Source: Glandiceps talaboti | Taxonomy: Eukaryota > Hemichordata > Enteropneusta > Spengelidae | NCBI RefSeq assembly: GCF_964340395.1 | Contig: NC_135552.1 | Coordinates: 22,377,181-22,441,180 of the forward strand | Direction of reading: 5' to 3' | Length of the DNA: 64,000 bases | Shown here: positions 1 through 23,900 of the stretch, piece by piece | Layout of the letters: each line of letters opens with the position of its first letter | Numbering within the stretch: the stretch's first letter is position 1 | The notes under the pieces: model-generated | Told to the model about the DNA's origin: nothing | Databases searched by the model: none | The model's input: only the letters and a program-made list of their open reading frames with translations | Made by a program: the position numbers and the translations under genes

Positions 1-121
1 TTCTCACACAGTGTCGAGATAAAAATATACAATATATACATTAAAAATACTAAACCATTAAAACAAATACAAGGGTGAGTAAAATGGCAAAAGCCAGAAG
101 AACAGCCAGGCGACTACTAAA

Positions 122-871
122 CTAACTGTTTTCTAAAAGATGACATTTACATTTACGTTTAAAAGACTGAAGAGTGGAGCATGATTTGATATCAATACTT
201 AAATCATTCCAGGTTTTAACACCATTATATAAAAAACTCTTCCTAAAAAACTGTGTTCTATGTTTTGGGATGTAAAGTTCATCTCTGTCTGCTGCACGTG
301 TGTTACGAGTGTGCACTTCTCGAATGCCTCTAAAATCATTCAGATAATTTGGAGCCAGGCTATTCTGGACTTTGTACATTAAAACAGCTTCATTGTAAAT
401 GATACGTTTTCTGAAAGGAAGCCATTGAAGAGATTCAAATAAAACAGTACTAGGTGTATTAAAATTAGTGTCTAAAAGCACTCTTGCAACAGCTTTCTGA
501 AGTCTTTCAATGCGGAGTAAAAGCGTGTTTGAACAATGACCCCATATGTTAGAACAGTAGTCAAAGTGGGGTAGTATAAAACAATTGTAAAAAGTAATCT
601 TTGCTCTCTGATTTAAAAAAGTTCTAATACGTTTAAGTTGATGAAGTTTAAAAGCAACTTTACTACATACAGTGTTCACTTGTTTTTCCCAAGTCAGTGT
701 ATCATCAATATTTACACCTAAAAGCTTTTCATTTGAGATACATTCTAGCTTGGTACTGCCACATGTAACATTGATACAGTTATTCAGATAAATATCAGCG
801 GTGCATTTAAAAGGGCAAGTTCCATTAAAATATAAGTACAAGTTAAGACACTTTTGGCATTTGAATTTCAT
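122..871 (-). mobile_element. Non-LTR retrotransposon reverse transcriptase, C-terminal fragment
   Basis: A 249-codon uninterrupted frame resembles the part of LINE (CR1/Jockey-like) reverse transcriptases that follows the catalytic palm. Recognisable pieces are KLLGVNIDDTLTW near residue 50, FILPHFDYCSNIWG near residue 100 with the typical IERLQKAVARVL about 20 residues on, and a late block around residues 215-225 (FLYNGVKTWNDL). The catalytic FADD box and the endonuclease are absent, so this is a 5'-truncated, non-autonomous copy. It lies just beyond the 3' end of the SLC23 gene and on the same strand. The frame is intact over 750 bases, which suggests a fairly young insertion or a longer element cut by truncation. 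The exact clade cannot be fixed from this part of the protein. Confidence 0.85.
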
Positions 872-926
872 TTATATTTCCACTGTGTCGTATCAAATGT
901 CACAATGACAATACCAAACTTTAAGG

Positions 927-932
927 TTTATT
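927..932 (-). promoter_or_regulatory. Probable polyadenylation signal of the SLC23 gene
   Basis: The minus strand reads AATAAA about 190 bases after the SLC23 stop codon and before the retroelement fragment. It is the first canonical hexamer I noticed downstream of the stop. Cleavage at this point would keep the retroelement out of the mRNA. This is an inference from the hexamer and position only. Confidence 0.45.
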
Positions 933-1118
933 ATACCTTTCACTTGAATCAAGAGCGAAAATCTAATCTTAGGCAGCTTTAGTTAAAATGTTAATTCAAA
1001 CTACTCTACAAATACTTTAAATGATTTTTTGTTTTTGCGAAAATACAACTTGGATACTGTGTGCTAATAACTATTCACTATGATAAGTGTTTGTATTATA
1101 CGATTTTAAATATTTGCA

Positions 1119-11839
<10,721 letters not shown>

Positions 11840-12882
11840 CTTTGACGGTGTAAGTTCAGCATCCATTCAACAGAATCAACGCGGTATATGTACTCTTGTA
11901 TCTAGAGAGAAAGGGTTTACACTGAGTTTTGTCTGTTGTATCGTTACTGATTTTAAATCATATTCCATTGTTTGGCGATATAACATTAGTGTGTCGATGA
12001 TTTCTAAGAAGAAAACACAATTTTTTCTAACGGCGGACAAGTCGTTGCATATCTGGTCGTACAGTACATGACCATTAGTTTCTTGCAACCTGAAAAATTC
12101 ATCAAACCACGTCAGTCTACAGCTCATCTAGAAACTATACGTGAAGGCTCGTCACGTGACATACTTTAAGACTGGCGTTTGAGCTTGTAGTAAACTGAAC
12201 GAATAGTAACATTTACAAATGCCTGTAATTGCGTGTGATTACAGCTGACATGTCTTGTTCACCCTTTTTCAATGCAGTAGGCGATTTAGCGAGATTTTCG
12301 GTAGAATTTGTCCACTTGAACATCCTTAGTATAATAGCTACCATCGCCAACGTACTGGACTTGTAAACCCCGGATCGTGAATTCGTACAAACACTGGTAC
12401 TGAGTCGAATACCGGCCCCGTGCATGCTGACATTTCCGTTATGCGACGACGTTGTACATCCACATCCGGGGCCAGGGTATACATCGGTATTTGATTCACG
12501 CAGACGATGTACCACGAATTCGAATGGCATGTGTTAGTTACATGTGTCCAACTTCTGAAACGTTATGGTTGTCATCATAACACACTTTGCAAGAATTCAG
12601 ACAAAATAGACCAACACATTTTGTTCTTGCTCCTAACAACACAAAAGCAAACGCAACGGGCGACTAGCTTGTCCCTGGAACTTACCTTTCTCTCGCGACC
12701 AGGGCACAGCGCAACTACTCTCTCTCTCTTCTATAAACCAAGACCTGTATCGCAGTCACTGTAACAGTCAGCTCACGATATCAATCAAAATGACAGGGTC
12801 AATCAATATCAACCTCAAGTGTGATAACTTAAGTTGTTGTCTACTGGTAAGGCCTGCTAAACTTACTGTTCAATGCCCTTGA
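11840..12882. other. Presumed 5' UTR and promoter side of the SLC23 gene
   Basis: The stretch upstream of the start codon has only short frames without recognisable protein. A pyrimidine-rich AG acceptor near 12090 could mark a non-coding 5' exon. No clear TATA box or CpG-rich promoter could be assigned, so the transcription start stays unknown. Confidence 0.35.
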
Positions 12883-12968
12883 CATTACACCCGAGGGATT
12901 GTGAGTTACCAGAATCACATGCTATTTAGCATGTGATTCTGTTAACTCACAGTCACGAGGGGGTAATG
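12883..12968. repeat. 86-bp fold-back inverted repeat
   Basis: CATTACACCCGAGGG...GAATCACATGCTA pairs with GCATGTGATTC...GAGGGGGTAATG around a 4-base centre, with few mismatches. It looks like a very short fold-back transposable element. Confidence 0.7.
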
Positions 12969-13128
12969 AACGGATGCTATAGCCCGAATATAGGCCAGGC
13001 AATATGTGTTTTATAATATACCTCATGCTGTGAACTCGCGGTGGCATGGCAGACGACATCGTCAGAAGCTGCCATTTTGACCTGCTGTGAAGGCGCGGTG
13101 GTCACGTGACCATGTAAAAGTTGATGGA

Positions 13129-13150
13129 ACTATTTCCCTAGGGAAATAGT
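13129..13150. repeat. Perfect 22-bp palindrome
   Basis: ACTATTTCCCTAGGGAAATAGT is its own reverse complement. It lies just upstream of a tandem repeat on the promoter side of the SLC23 gene. Confidence 0.7.
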
Positions 13151-13265
13151 CATTCTATTTTCCTATCACGTGACTGATTCTAGCGAATCGTGGCACAGTA
13201 TTATCACTAGGTATATTATAAATAGGGATATAATCGAACTATACTAAACAGTAGAGATTCGAATA

Positions 13266-13513
13266 TAGCTACTACCTTTACGGGTAATATTACCAGAAGT
13301 ATGTGGCTCTGCAATATGCGTTCCGAGTAGCTTCTACATTTACGGGTAACATTACCAGAAGTATGTGGCTCTGCAATATGCGCTCCGAGTAGCTACTACC
13401 TTTACGGGTAATATCACCAGAAGTATGTGGCTCTGCAATATGCGTTCCGAGTAGCTACTACCTTTACGGGTAATATCATCACAAGTATGTGGCTCTGCAA
13501 TATGCGCTCCGAG
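13266..13513. repeat. Four 62-bp tandem repeats
   Basis: Units start at 13266, 13328, 13390 and 13452 and each reads TAGCT.CTAC.TTTACGGG at its start and CTCTGCAATATGCG near its end. They differ by a handful of substitutions. An open frame crosses the last unit but shows no recognisable protein. Confidence 0.95.
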
Positions 13514-16500
13514 GATTCCGACACGTCTTTATCTTTCGTTGATCTAAGGTTTTGTAGAAGATGTAATTTAAATTTAGTTGATGATCAGATACATATATTT
13601 TATTTTAAACAGTTTGATTTTCAGTATACAAAGAAAAGAAATTGTTCAAAGAATGTGAGTAGTATTAACAGAAATTTATCGTTTTTAAAATATTAATAAA
13701 TAAATATTTGGCAACTCAAAGTGGCTAGTGGCAGAGCGGCCGACGAGGTTCTCGACAGGTAAATTGTACCACAAATGTCAACATCAATTTACATAGAATG
13801 TGTCAATTTCGAGCATTAGTTTATATCGTGAGTAACTGTATTTTGTCAAAATGTCGTATGGGGATATCTGTACTGTAGCCCCCCCCCCCACCTACATATA
13901 TATAAGCTTATATCACAAAAATACAGCATTCTGACTAGCGTTTGTACTCACGTGACTATTTTTCGAATATTGTCCTCACAAAATCATAATTTGTTCTGAT
14001 CAAAATCACAGCAAACAAAGTTATTTGGCAATGACATAAAATTGGTAGTAATACAATACATTACACATATTACGTTCTGTTGAATTAGACTCTCCGTTAA
14101 TCCTCTTTCTCGATGCATTTCACCATCTAATTGAGAGGATCAACCAGTTACAGTTTGACCATACCCCGGGGTCCATACAATGTACCACAAACCAAACATG
14201 TGCACCAATTACAATCATGCTTACCAAACTACTCGTGTATACATAGGTGGTGTTATTACATATACGCTTATATCTCGTCTTCTTCCACTTTGATTGAACT
14301 TGTGTATGAATCATAGTGTTTCCACAATAAACATATTGAGTATTATTTTACAAATGGTTTTGTCATAGCCTACCTCGGCCTGTAGACTCGAAGGACTAGC
14401 GCTACTACGCTGTTTACTATCCTAAGTAACATTTTGATTTTGAATTTCGCTGTCCTTTTACGAATAATATCAATATATGAGCATCAATCTAAGAACATTT
14501 CAGACCATAAATACTTCACATGCGCTGTACTGAGTAATTACGGCAAAAAGTATGCATGGCCGGCTAGGGGAGGGGGTAGTTTGGGAAATGTGGTCTCACT
14601 GGGGGATCGCCCCGGTGAATCGCCTTGTCTTTGGTCATCGAATGTGGAGGTGTATGCCGTTTAGAGAAAAAAAGGACAATGTCAAGCGTCACATCCCAAC
14701 TTATTACTTTGTCTGCAACACTATGTAAACAGGACTACTATATATTGTATCCACTTTAGTTGTCACTGGCCTATCACCTCGTGTTCTCCGACACTCACAC
14801 ACCCTTTTTCATTGTTATAATCAGTAGGTGAGTTCAGGATAAACACGTACACAGTTTGCGATACAATAGCTACACGGTTCACGGCACTGATTTGTAACTA
14901 CGCTTAGTATATAATGTCATCATGGAGGTATATAAGGGTGTCATGGTACACGAGATCTAGCGCAGTCACAGATTCAGCGCCATGAAAAATCCAACCATTG
15001 AACACTTTATCACCTGCATTAGGGAACCTTCAGTATTTACAATGGGGGGCGGAGGAAATCACATATGGTCTGTTAAGAAAAACATGACCTTCCCCTTGGT
15101 CCCATTTTGTAAAACGTTACCCTCTCCATGACAATTGCATAATACTGAACGTTAAACAACAATATTCCCATTATATGTATACATATACACATTAAATGAT
15201 TTTGACTCTCTATTAGAAAGCAATATTTCTACCACCCACCCCCGATTACTCCGGTCCTCCCCCTTGTAATGGCTCCCCGGGGATTTCCATGGCATGGTTA
15301 AGCTAATGGATCGCAAGCGGCTTTATCCATGTTATCCTTCCTGACCGCGCTCCTTGCTTTGGAGTGACTGATCTGTGATCATCAGGTGGTTCAAGGCCGG
15401 TGAGCCACTATCGATGACAGTCGCTCAGACCACTAAAATTAGTTTTAATAGTGGTCTGAGACAGTTGTCATAATTTAGGTGTGGTGAGAGCTAAGCCCAA
15501 CACCAGTCTTTGATATGTGCATGCACTTGTGAAAAGAAAGACACCTACTTAGCATATCAATTGTCGTGAACTCCACATTGAAATCTGGGCATGCGGTGAT
15601 AAAATTACCACCAGCTTACCTCTCCCACAGACACTTGGTTCCCGAGACATGTATCACTGTATATCAGAATGTTTCTATCAGAATACAATAAAATGTCGAT
15701 AATGTCGTTTAATATTGACGTATTTAGCCAACTATATATGAAAGGGGTAAAATTACACTTGTTTCTGTGATCGCGCAAGTTCACAGGTGAACATGCTCAG
15801 ACTCAAAGAATGGTCCTTAAGTCTTACAAGATCACAGTGAACCATAGACCCTACAGGGTCTATGAGTGAACGGTGTAAGATTAGCGTAACAGTTATGCAA
15901 AGTCAACACAGGTCTACGAATGCATTCAGTTTTCTATTGCTCTTCACCATAGATTCTCCATCAACTTGATGGAGGGTCTATGTCTCAACCGAAACAACGA
16001 TAAGTGTAGGTAAGCGAGATAATGGCGACTTACCACAGCTAGTCAATAGACGACGTACGACGAATCCCTTTGGATGTCCTTTCGCTGAATGCACGGTCAA
16101 GTGATAGCGTAAACGTGTTTACATGCATGAAAATATTGACACGCATGCGTACATGTACCAGAGTTATCCAAGACAATAAAGAATCAATAAATGCTTTTGT
16201 CATGTTTACTGTCACACAGGGACCGGCCGGACGTGAGTCAACCTCTAATATAAACCTTTTACAGGATGGATTAATTTTTGTAACGAAATGAAACCTATTT
16301 TGTGTTGGATAATTGATCAATTGACCGATTGATTTTTGTGGTGATATAAAAATGTTTTCCTTCTTTCCTTGGCTACTTTTCTCTCTTTCAGCTGTATATA
16401 ATTCTCTTTATTGACTGAATAAAGACATCTTGTCCATTCTTCCCCTCTTGTCTACATAAAAACACCCTAATCCCATAATTAGCAGGGATCAGTTAGCGCG

Positions 16501-16526
16501 AAAATTTCATATTTGCTTTATTTCTA
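13514..16526. other. Intergenic stretch without a supported gene
   Basis: Only short frames are present. The region holds the palindrome CTCAGACCACTA...TAGTGGTCTGAG at 15424-15460 (12-base perfect arms) and two related hairpins beginning CATAGA at 15843-15864 and 15950-15980, one with arms CATAGACCC and GGGTCTATG. C-runs and G-runs occur near 13880 and 15040. Confidence 0.6.
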
Positions 16527-16653
16527 GTCTCGCTGCCAGACTCGTGACTATCGTCCCTAAGTTTTGTATGCCCAGCGCCGCAGCCGCTATAAAGCCGTTC
16601 AGCATAGCTAAAATAGATTAGGGACACGATAGTCACGAGTCTGGCAGCGAGAC
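16527..16653. mobile_element. Short element with ~35-bp terminal inverted repeats
   Basis: GTCTCGCTGCCAGACTCGTG... at 16527-16560 is the inverse of 16618-16653, apart from a two-base insertion. The 57-base centre is unrelated to either arm. I could not define a convincing target duplication. It is a MITE by structure. Confidence 0.75.
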
Positions 16654-16749
16654 GACTTATCTCTAACAGCCCATATCTACTGGGTGATTATCACACCGGA
16701 CAAACACTCAAACATGCACTAACAAGGAAGAAATGTGTGTCTGGAATAT

Positions 16750-18566
16750 TTAGGGACCGGTCAATTTCGTCAGCCTGGGGGGGGGGGGGGGGGGCGGTGG
16801 ATTCTTTAATTGACCCCCTCCTATCTGTAAAACCAAAAACAGACTGACCCCCACCCCATCACTTAATTCTAAAACATGATGACCCCTCCCCCCCCCCCAT
16901 ATATATAATATTCACATGACAGGTATTTTTTGATCGTGACTCAGTGTGGACTTCTTGACTGTCTTGCATCTACTTTATAAGACTTTATAAGACTTTAGCA
17001 CTATCATAATTATAATTATTGACTACACAGGGTAAATATATTCCAAAAGGAGTTTAATAGCATCCTGACAGGGAAAGGTATGGGAAAGCTTGAGCAGGGA
17101 ATATGTATATCTCTTATGGAGGGTCCTAGGGGGTCTCCCCCTAGAAGCCCTGGGGGGGGGGGGTTACTCTGAAAAGTCAATTTTGAGACTATTCAGTCCC
17201 TTTCAGACAATAATTTCCAAGCTTTACAAGACAGCACTAACATGTAAAAAGCAACTACACAGGGTTGAAATACTTTTGAAATATACTTTGATAGCATCTT
17301 GACAGTAAGAGGGGAAGAGTTTGAGACTGGGATATGTCCACCTCATGTGGGGGGTCCAAGGGGTCTCCCCGGCTTTAGAAGCCCTGGAGGATTTTTACTC
17401 TTAAAGCCAATTTTTAGGCTATTCAGACCCTTTCAAGCAATAACTCAATCCATGCTTTACAAGACAGCACCATCAAGTATCAGAAACTATTCTTTATAAC
17501 TTACACAGGGTTGAAAATTGCATCATTATATACATGTAGTAAAGGTCAGCACATCTACTGGTAGTATCATTGGTAGGGGAGATTTGGAGTTTAAGGCAAT
17601 TTTAGACTACCTTGGCAAACATTTCACATCTTTAAAAGACAATATCATCTCAAATTAGAATTGGGTGAAAATATTTAAGAAAAGTTTAATACCATTATGA
17701 CAGTAAAAAGGTAGTTGGTGCATCTGATTGTTGGTTGAATGCATGAGTGACCTGTGGGGGTGAGGGAGTCCTTGGCCGGGGTTTTCCCCCTGGCAGATCT
17801 GCAGTTTTTGGCTTCTAACAATGTTTAGGTTATTCATAGCCTTTGAGGTAATATTTCCAAGCTACGAATAGCTATCGTAAATGTAAGTTTTAAATGAGTT
17901 TCCCATGTCACATAAAAATGGCCCCATAACATTGGTATAGTGGCATTAATATTGCATGTATAGTAAAGTCACCGGTATGTTAGAGAACTTTAGGTGGTCA
18001 TACCGAGTGTATAATAGAAACTGGAATCTGATGAGATATCGTGATTTGTAGTGTCAATAACATGTAGTGTCCAAAATAGAAAGTGTATTAATCACTTCTG
18101 ACAAGTTCATAGAGACGAGTAGGGAACATTTTAGATTAACTTCTTTTATAAACTATCTATGAAGATTATCATTACGAAACCTTCAAGTTCACTTTTGCCC
18201 CAAAGTGCAATATAAGTGAAGCACTGATTGTGAAACAGCCAAGCATTTACATGACATGTTCTGTAACTAGTGTGGTAGCTAGGTAATACATGTATATGTA
18301 TATGTATAGTTATGCTTGAACTAATAAGTAATATTAAAGAATTCATGTAAGAAACAGGGAGAAGAACAAATATTTACATGTACCACACTTCAGACAAGGC
18401 TATATGCCATTGTAGAAAAGGGATTGTTTTCTTCCATCACAATCCAAAACACAATGAACCCCCCCCCCATCCACAATTTTGAAAACAGCATGACCCCCCC
18501 CCCCCTACTGCCAATTTCAAAAACAGGGTGACCCCCCCCAGGCTGAAGAAACTGACCGGTCCCTTA
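16750..18566. mobile_element. PIF/Harbinger-like non-autonomous transposon with TTA duplication
   Basis: The ends GGGACCGGTCAATTTCGTCA (16753) and TGACCGGTCCC (to 18563) form about 31-bp inverted repeats with two mismatches, followed inward on both sides by C/G-run subrepeats containing TGACCCCCCC and AAAACA. TTA flanks both ends (16750-16752, 18564-18566), matching the three-base duplication known for PIF/Harbinger elements. The centre contains divergent direct repeats of roughly 240 bases (around 17040, 17270 and 17500), with GGGGTCTCCCC, AGAAGCCCTGG and CTTTACAAGACAGCAC in each of the first two. No transposase frame is present. Confidence 0.75.
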
Positions 18567-18719
18567 CGTAGATAGGAGTGTACAGAAATTATTGTTTTAT
18601 TGATCTCTTTACGCCATTAACATTTTTATGGTACTTAACATAATGTAACAAGTGGAATTAATCTCTCCTTGAGGTTGCTTGAAAACATTCTCTACCTATA
18701 TATAACTTTTAACACTGAG

Positions 18720-19060
18720 CTAGAAGTTGGTTCAAGGTAAAATGCCTGTCTGTCTGTCCGTCTGTCTTGTAGACGATGCAAGTGATTTTGGTATTGAACT
18801 TTAACTCTCAAACTACTGGGGATGAAATTTGGTTATTATTCTAAGTGTTAGTCTGTATACTATGAGTGTGTCATACTTGTGTAATTGGCCCTGGCAACCA
18901 CGACCATGCCCTTAGCAACAGTCAAATGATAGGGTTTTTTACAATTATAACAAGGATGGCTAGGCAACTGAATAAACATCATTTTAAAATATGTAAATAC
19001 CCTTAGCAACAAGACCACGCCCATAGCAGGAGGTAAAAAATGACATATAATGCTAAAATA
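18720..19060. repeat. Interspersed repeat with CTGT block and 'disable-accessory' type boxes
   Basis: A short CTGTCTGTC block is followed by AACTCTCAAACTACTGG and by GCAACCACGACCATGCCC and GCAACAAGACCACGCCCA boxes. The same boxes, in the other orientation, occur at 42580-42920. It appears to be a piece of a dispersed family that pairs box repeats with a CTGT/ACAG microsatellite. No protein is seen. Confidence 0.5.
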
Positions 19061-20489
19061 CCACTGATGATAGGAAGGTAAATGAATTTATTCTTTTCTT
19101 GGTTTTAACAATGCGAGACTTAAATATGGTACCCGTATCAATATCAATGAGATTTCCTTTGCTGAGTGCCCTCATCTGCCAATAATAAGTTCAACCTAGG
19201 ACAATATTTACACCATCTTGCAGTGAACTTTATTAGATGTGACCTTTGTAACAATTTATGTACAGTATTTGTCCATGGTCAAACTTATCCTTGGTACTTA
19301 AAACAAATTCATTGAGTCCATTTTCATCCCCCTGTGTTTCAACCACAACTCATAGGTTGACATGCAAAGCAAGAGCACCATCACCAACAAATGGAATAAT
19401 GCAGTATACCCACAATGATTTTTGAGGGTAATGGTTGTGTATCGTTATCATATTCTTTTCAAAAAGGTGGTGTGTATATTATATATATTGCATAGGTATT
19501 GAGACACATGATCTAGGAGTGGCATGTGAATAGACATTTTAAAATATAACACATAAACTGTACATTTGTGCTACAACACCATTGGTGGTATTTAGTAGAG
19601 AACGTATTCATGTTCATTGCCTCTGGAAATTAACACCTCATTTGCATTGGGGGCTATGTCTTTGGCAAAGTAGAAGGCTTGATATTATTACTGTTACAAG
19701 CATAACCAATAACAATACATATAGGTACCTTTTCACCAAAAAACATTTCAGAAATGTGTGAATACATGGAAAGTTTGTGAAACTACAATACAGTAGGCCA
19801 AAATGTGGTCTTCATGATTTAGTAACCAAGCAAACAAAAATGACAAAATTACGCCATTTAATGCTCAACATAGAACTACTACTTCACAAAATACTCTAGC
19901 CAGCTAGTTTTTAGGAACATTGCTATTATTATTAAAATTTCAATTGTTATGTAATTATACAAAAGATAAGCGAAAGTACATAAGTAACACTAAATTGGTT
20001 CACTGAAAACAAAATTTGAAGAAATACAATGACTTGAGTCTAAGTCTACACTTTTGATTTAATATGCAGGCATAAAAGCCCCAATTGTTAAAAATCCTTG
20101 AGTGAAGTGTTTGCATAAAGCATACAACTCACAAAGTTCCAAAAAGTGAAAAAAATTAACAGCATGTGTACTAAGGACTCGTATCACCATACCATACACA
20201 AACTACTTTATGTTTTCCATCCTCGCAGTGTATAGTTGAGAAGTCAATGTAGACAGCGCATTATTTGAGGTCAGTGAATATTTTCCGTTGATAATGAACC
20301 ATTATCAGTGAATTTACATATGGCAAAAATACTCATTAACATAAATACAACCATGCTGCTCTCGGATCATGCACTGCATTAGTTAATTCTACTTATGTGT
20401 TTTTCCACTGATGCTGAAGTGACATCTCCCAGATCTATGTTTTTTTTTCAGAAAGATAAGTGAAAGGTTACAATAATAGCTGCTTAACA
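19061..20489. other. Downstream flank and probable 3' UTR side of the hydrolase gene
   Basis: AT-rich sequence without a supported gene. The hydrolase stop codon lies at 20490-20492, so part of this stretch is probably its 3' untranslated region. Confidence 0.4.
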
Positions 20490-20863
20490 TCAACTTCCTG
20501 TATTTTGTCTTTGTCTCAATTTCTTTTTCTCTAGCCATGACTGTAGGTATTCTAGGTAGACCTTCTTTTGTGGAGATGATGCAGGTATGAAATGTCCTGA
20601 AAATGTTAACAATAAAAAACAATATATTAGAAGTCATGAATTTCTCTACATTTAGTTGAAGTTAAAGTAATATGGTAATAGATACATTACATCATTTACA
20701 TGTCATAAAGTGCTTGGCACTTCAGAGTTGAACAAAGATTTGTCAACTTCACATCACAATATTTTCCGACGATACAGACCATATCAGAAGATACATCAAT
20801 CTGCTGAGGAAAACAGGTAATCCTGGAATAAATCTTTGACTAACTTTATCATGGCAGTCTCTT

Positions 20864-20935
<72 letters not shown>

Positions 20936-23900
20936 TTACTTTATTTTTGTGCTGGGAATATCTCCCAGTGTTTTTCTTTTTATGCAGATAATGAGATATA
21001 CACATGTAAACACAACCACACAAGACTGTCTGTTTAATCTGATGCTGAAAGTCTCATCACTGTGACATGATATGTATCACATCTCTTTCTTTAGATATTA
21101 CTCCCTATATTTTTTGTTATTCAATCATGGAAATACGAGTGACACAAGGGGTCTTACTTATATCATGGTTCTGGCTGAATGAAGGACAATATTGGAGAAT
21201 AATATAACTGTACCTGCATAAGGGTACATTACGAGAAAATGGGTAAAATAATGATTTTGAACATTTGACTCATATTTCAAGAAATACAAAACCAATGACA
21301 TAGACATATGTTGTCATCATGATGTAGAATGACCCAGGTATAAATACCATATGTTTGTTTGAATGTGTTGAACTTGGCTTGCATCAAGCATTAGTTGTGT
21401 TATACTAGCTAGTGAGCATGCCACAATGTGCAGAAAAAATAGAAAATGGCTCCTTGATGAAATACTCAAACTTCATAACCATGAACCTCAACTCTCAACA
21501 AAGTAAAATTTCACTATCTATTGTGTACATCATAGATATTTATCAGTATGGAGAGAACATTTACATACCCCCTTCATGATTCAGTGTTTGCGGATCAACA
21601 AAATACTTTAGTAATTCAAGACTCCGCTCTGAAAAAGATTAATAAAGACATGCAAGGTACTGAGTTAAAACACTAACAGTTCATCAAATAACCAAAACAT
21701 ATTTTCAACATATGAAATTTTTATTTCCAAAAAATACCTTGTCACCTAATTCTGCCATTATCAACAGATTAAAAATAGCATCGATTCACTTCAGAATACA
21801 ATTTAAGAACACAGCGCTTAAACTGACAATTACCCCCCCCCCCCTCCCCCAACCCCCCTTCCAACCCCCCGGTAAATTCACTAAGAGAGTTACAGCTATA
21901 CAGCTATTAGCATGATCAAAGTTGGTGACACCCTCTGGTTGAAAGATCTGCAACTCTTTTATTGTGTGTCTAGAACAAATTAATTTGTTTCTAAATATTT
22001 ATTTTTGTGCTTTTAGGATGATTTACAGCCTATTTCACATATATTTAAGACAGTCATGCATGGAAGTTGTAAAAAAGGTCAGGGCGAGAACTATATCGTA
22101 TGACATAACTGACATCACATTAAACACACACCAGTCAATGACCTCATGCTAGAGGGTCAAATTAGAATAAGATCAACTCATTCTCACACAACTTTAGCAT
22201 AGTAATGCATGTTTAGCATGTGGAGTGAAAGTCATGGTACCAACCAATCTCTCTTGTTGCAGTGCCCAAACAGGAGCTAACTAATCAAAAGGCCTGCATG
22301 TGAGCTAATTAATCAAAAGGCTTGCATAATTATTGTCTTTATGGTCATTGTGTGGTTAAAGATTGATTAGGTATTCCTTCCATAGCATAATTCTTGTATA
22401 TTGACTTTATCACAGGCATTCACTTTACATCTGTTTTACACTGAGGTGTCTAATTCTAGTCAGGAGAGTGACAAAAACATGTATCAAAGTGGCATATAAT
22501 ATGAGTCATCTATTATGATTCTTATGAAGTAGGTAAAATCTACCCAAGTTCACAATCTCATTCAAGTTATGTAAATCATTTGAAAGTGTTACCTGATTTC
22601 CCACCCCTGGTATTGAGAGTTCTGAATCCTTTAAGAAAACCAATTGATAGCCTACCTTTTGGTATAACCCTATCTGTATCACCATATACATGCAAAGTTG
22701 GACACGTGATTGGTTTACTATAGTACTGGTCATGCATGGAGGAGAGACTGTGGAATCCTGCTACAAGAATAGCAAAGTCAAATTGAAAACAAGACCCTGG
22801 AAAATAATTTATGAAAAGAGAAAAAATGCATTAATTTTGCACTGTAAACTATCACAATAATCAACATTTTTTTCAATAGTCTTGTAGAGTGGCAAATTAG
22901 TATGTAAAATCTACAGGAGCTTCATGACAAGGGTCATTACTGGGACATGCCATTAGCCAAGCAAGTCCACTTGTTATCAAAGAGTACCAATATTTATACA
23001 TGTGATGATGGGCTCTTACATAACACAAGTAAACAGCTGTAAAACCTGTATTCGGCCGTCTGCATGGACTGCAATTGAGCCAAACCTTATCGCCGTCTTA
23101 TATCAGTTGTTATCAATTTATTAGGCTATTATAAGTAACACTACAAACAGCTTTAGAGATGCAAACAACTTTTATGACACCCGTTTTCGCCAGGCAAGCC
23201 CGCGGGTTTGTTGCACTTGGACCGCTAATGGTTTGTGAATGTCATGTTTACTGCTAAAATTATAAAATAAATGTACGATATTATTACCAGCGGTAAATGA
23301 GTACAAAATGGTTTGATTTTTTACTATCAGTAGGTGTATAAATGTGTTAGTTAATTTTTTTTAAAAACTGATTTTAATAAATTTGATGTCAAAGTGTTTT
23401 TTATTTATTTTTTGTTTTGCTTTAGTAAATTACAAGCACATTTCATGTCACATGGCAGACTGTATATAGCTAAATGTGAATAGCCTAACCTTCGACCCCT
23501 GTCAGTGCCAACCACATATTTGACAGAATCATGAGTGACCAGATTTTGAAACTTGGACACTGTGATTCACATGTACACATAAATTCACTTATAAGAATTC
23601 TGGCTATGATTTATGCTCAAAATGAACTTTATAAAAAAAATGGTTATTGGAATAATTCATTCAAAATAAACGGTTTTAGCATGAAACAGCTTTGCAATTC
23701 AAAGGTAGGCCTAATTTCATAATGTAGCAATTCTAAATTATTTTAAGTACAAAATGAAGTCAAATAAGCTATTTTTTTAAAATGAATTTAGGAGAAATGG
23801 TTTAAGCATGAAACTCTTTGGCATTTAAATAATTTTAACAATGCACCCTGCCTCAGTTACAAAGAAATACTAGTTTATACATGTACTATCTGGATCACAA

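Noticed and set aside
12213-12530. 105-codon minus frame upstream of SLC23 as a separate gene
   Set aside because: No recognisable domain and no splice or start context beyond chance; best treated as flank or untranslated sequence.
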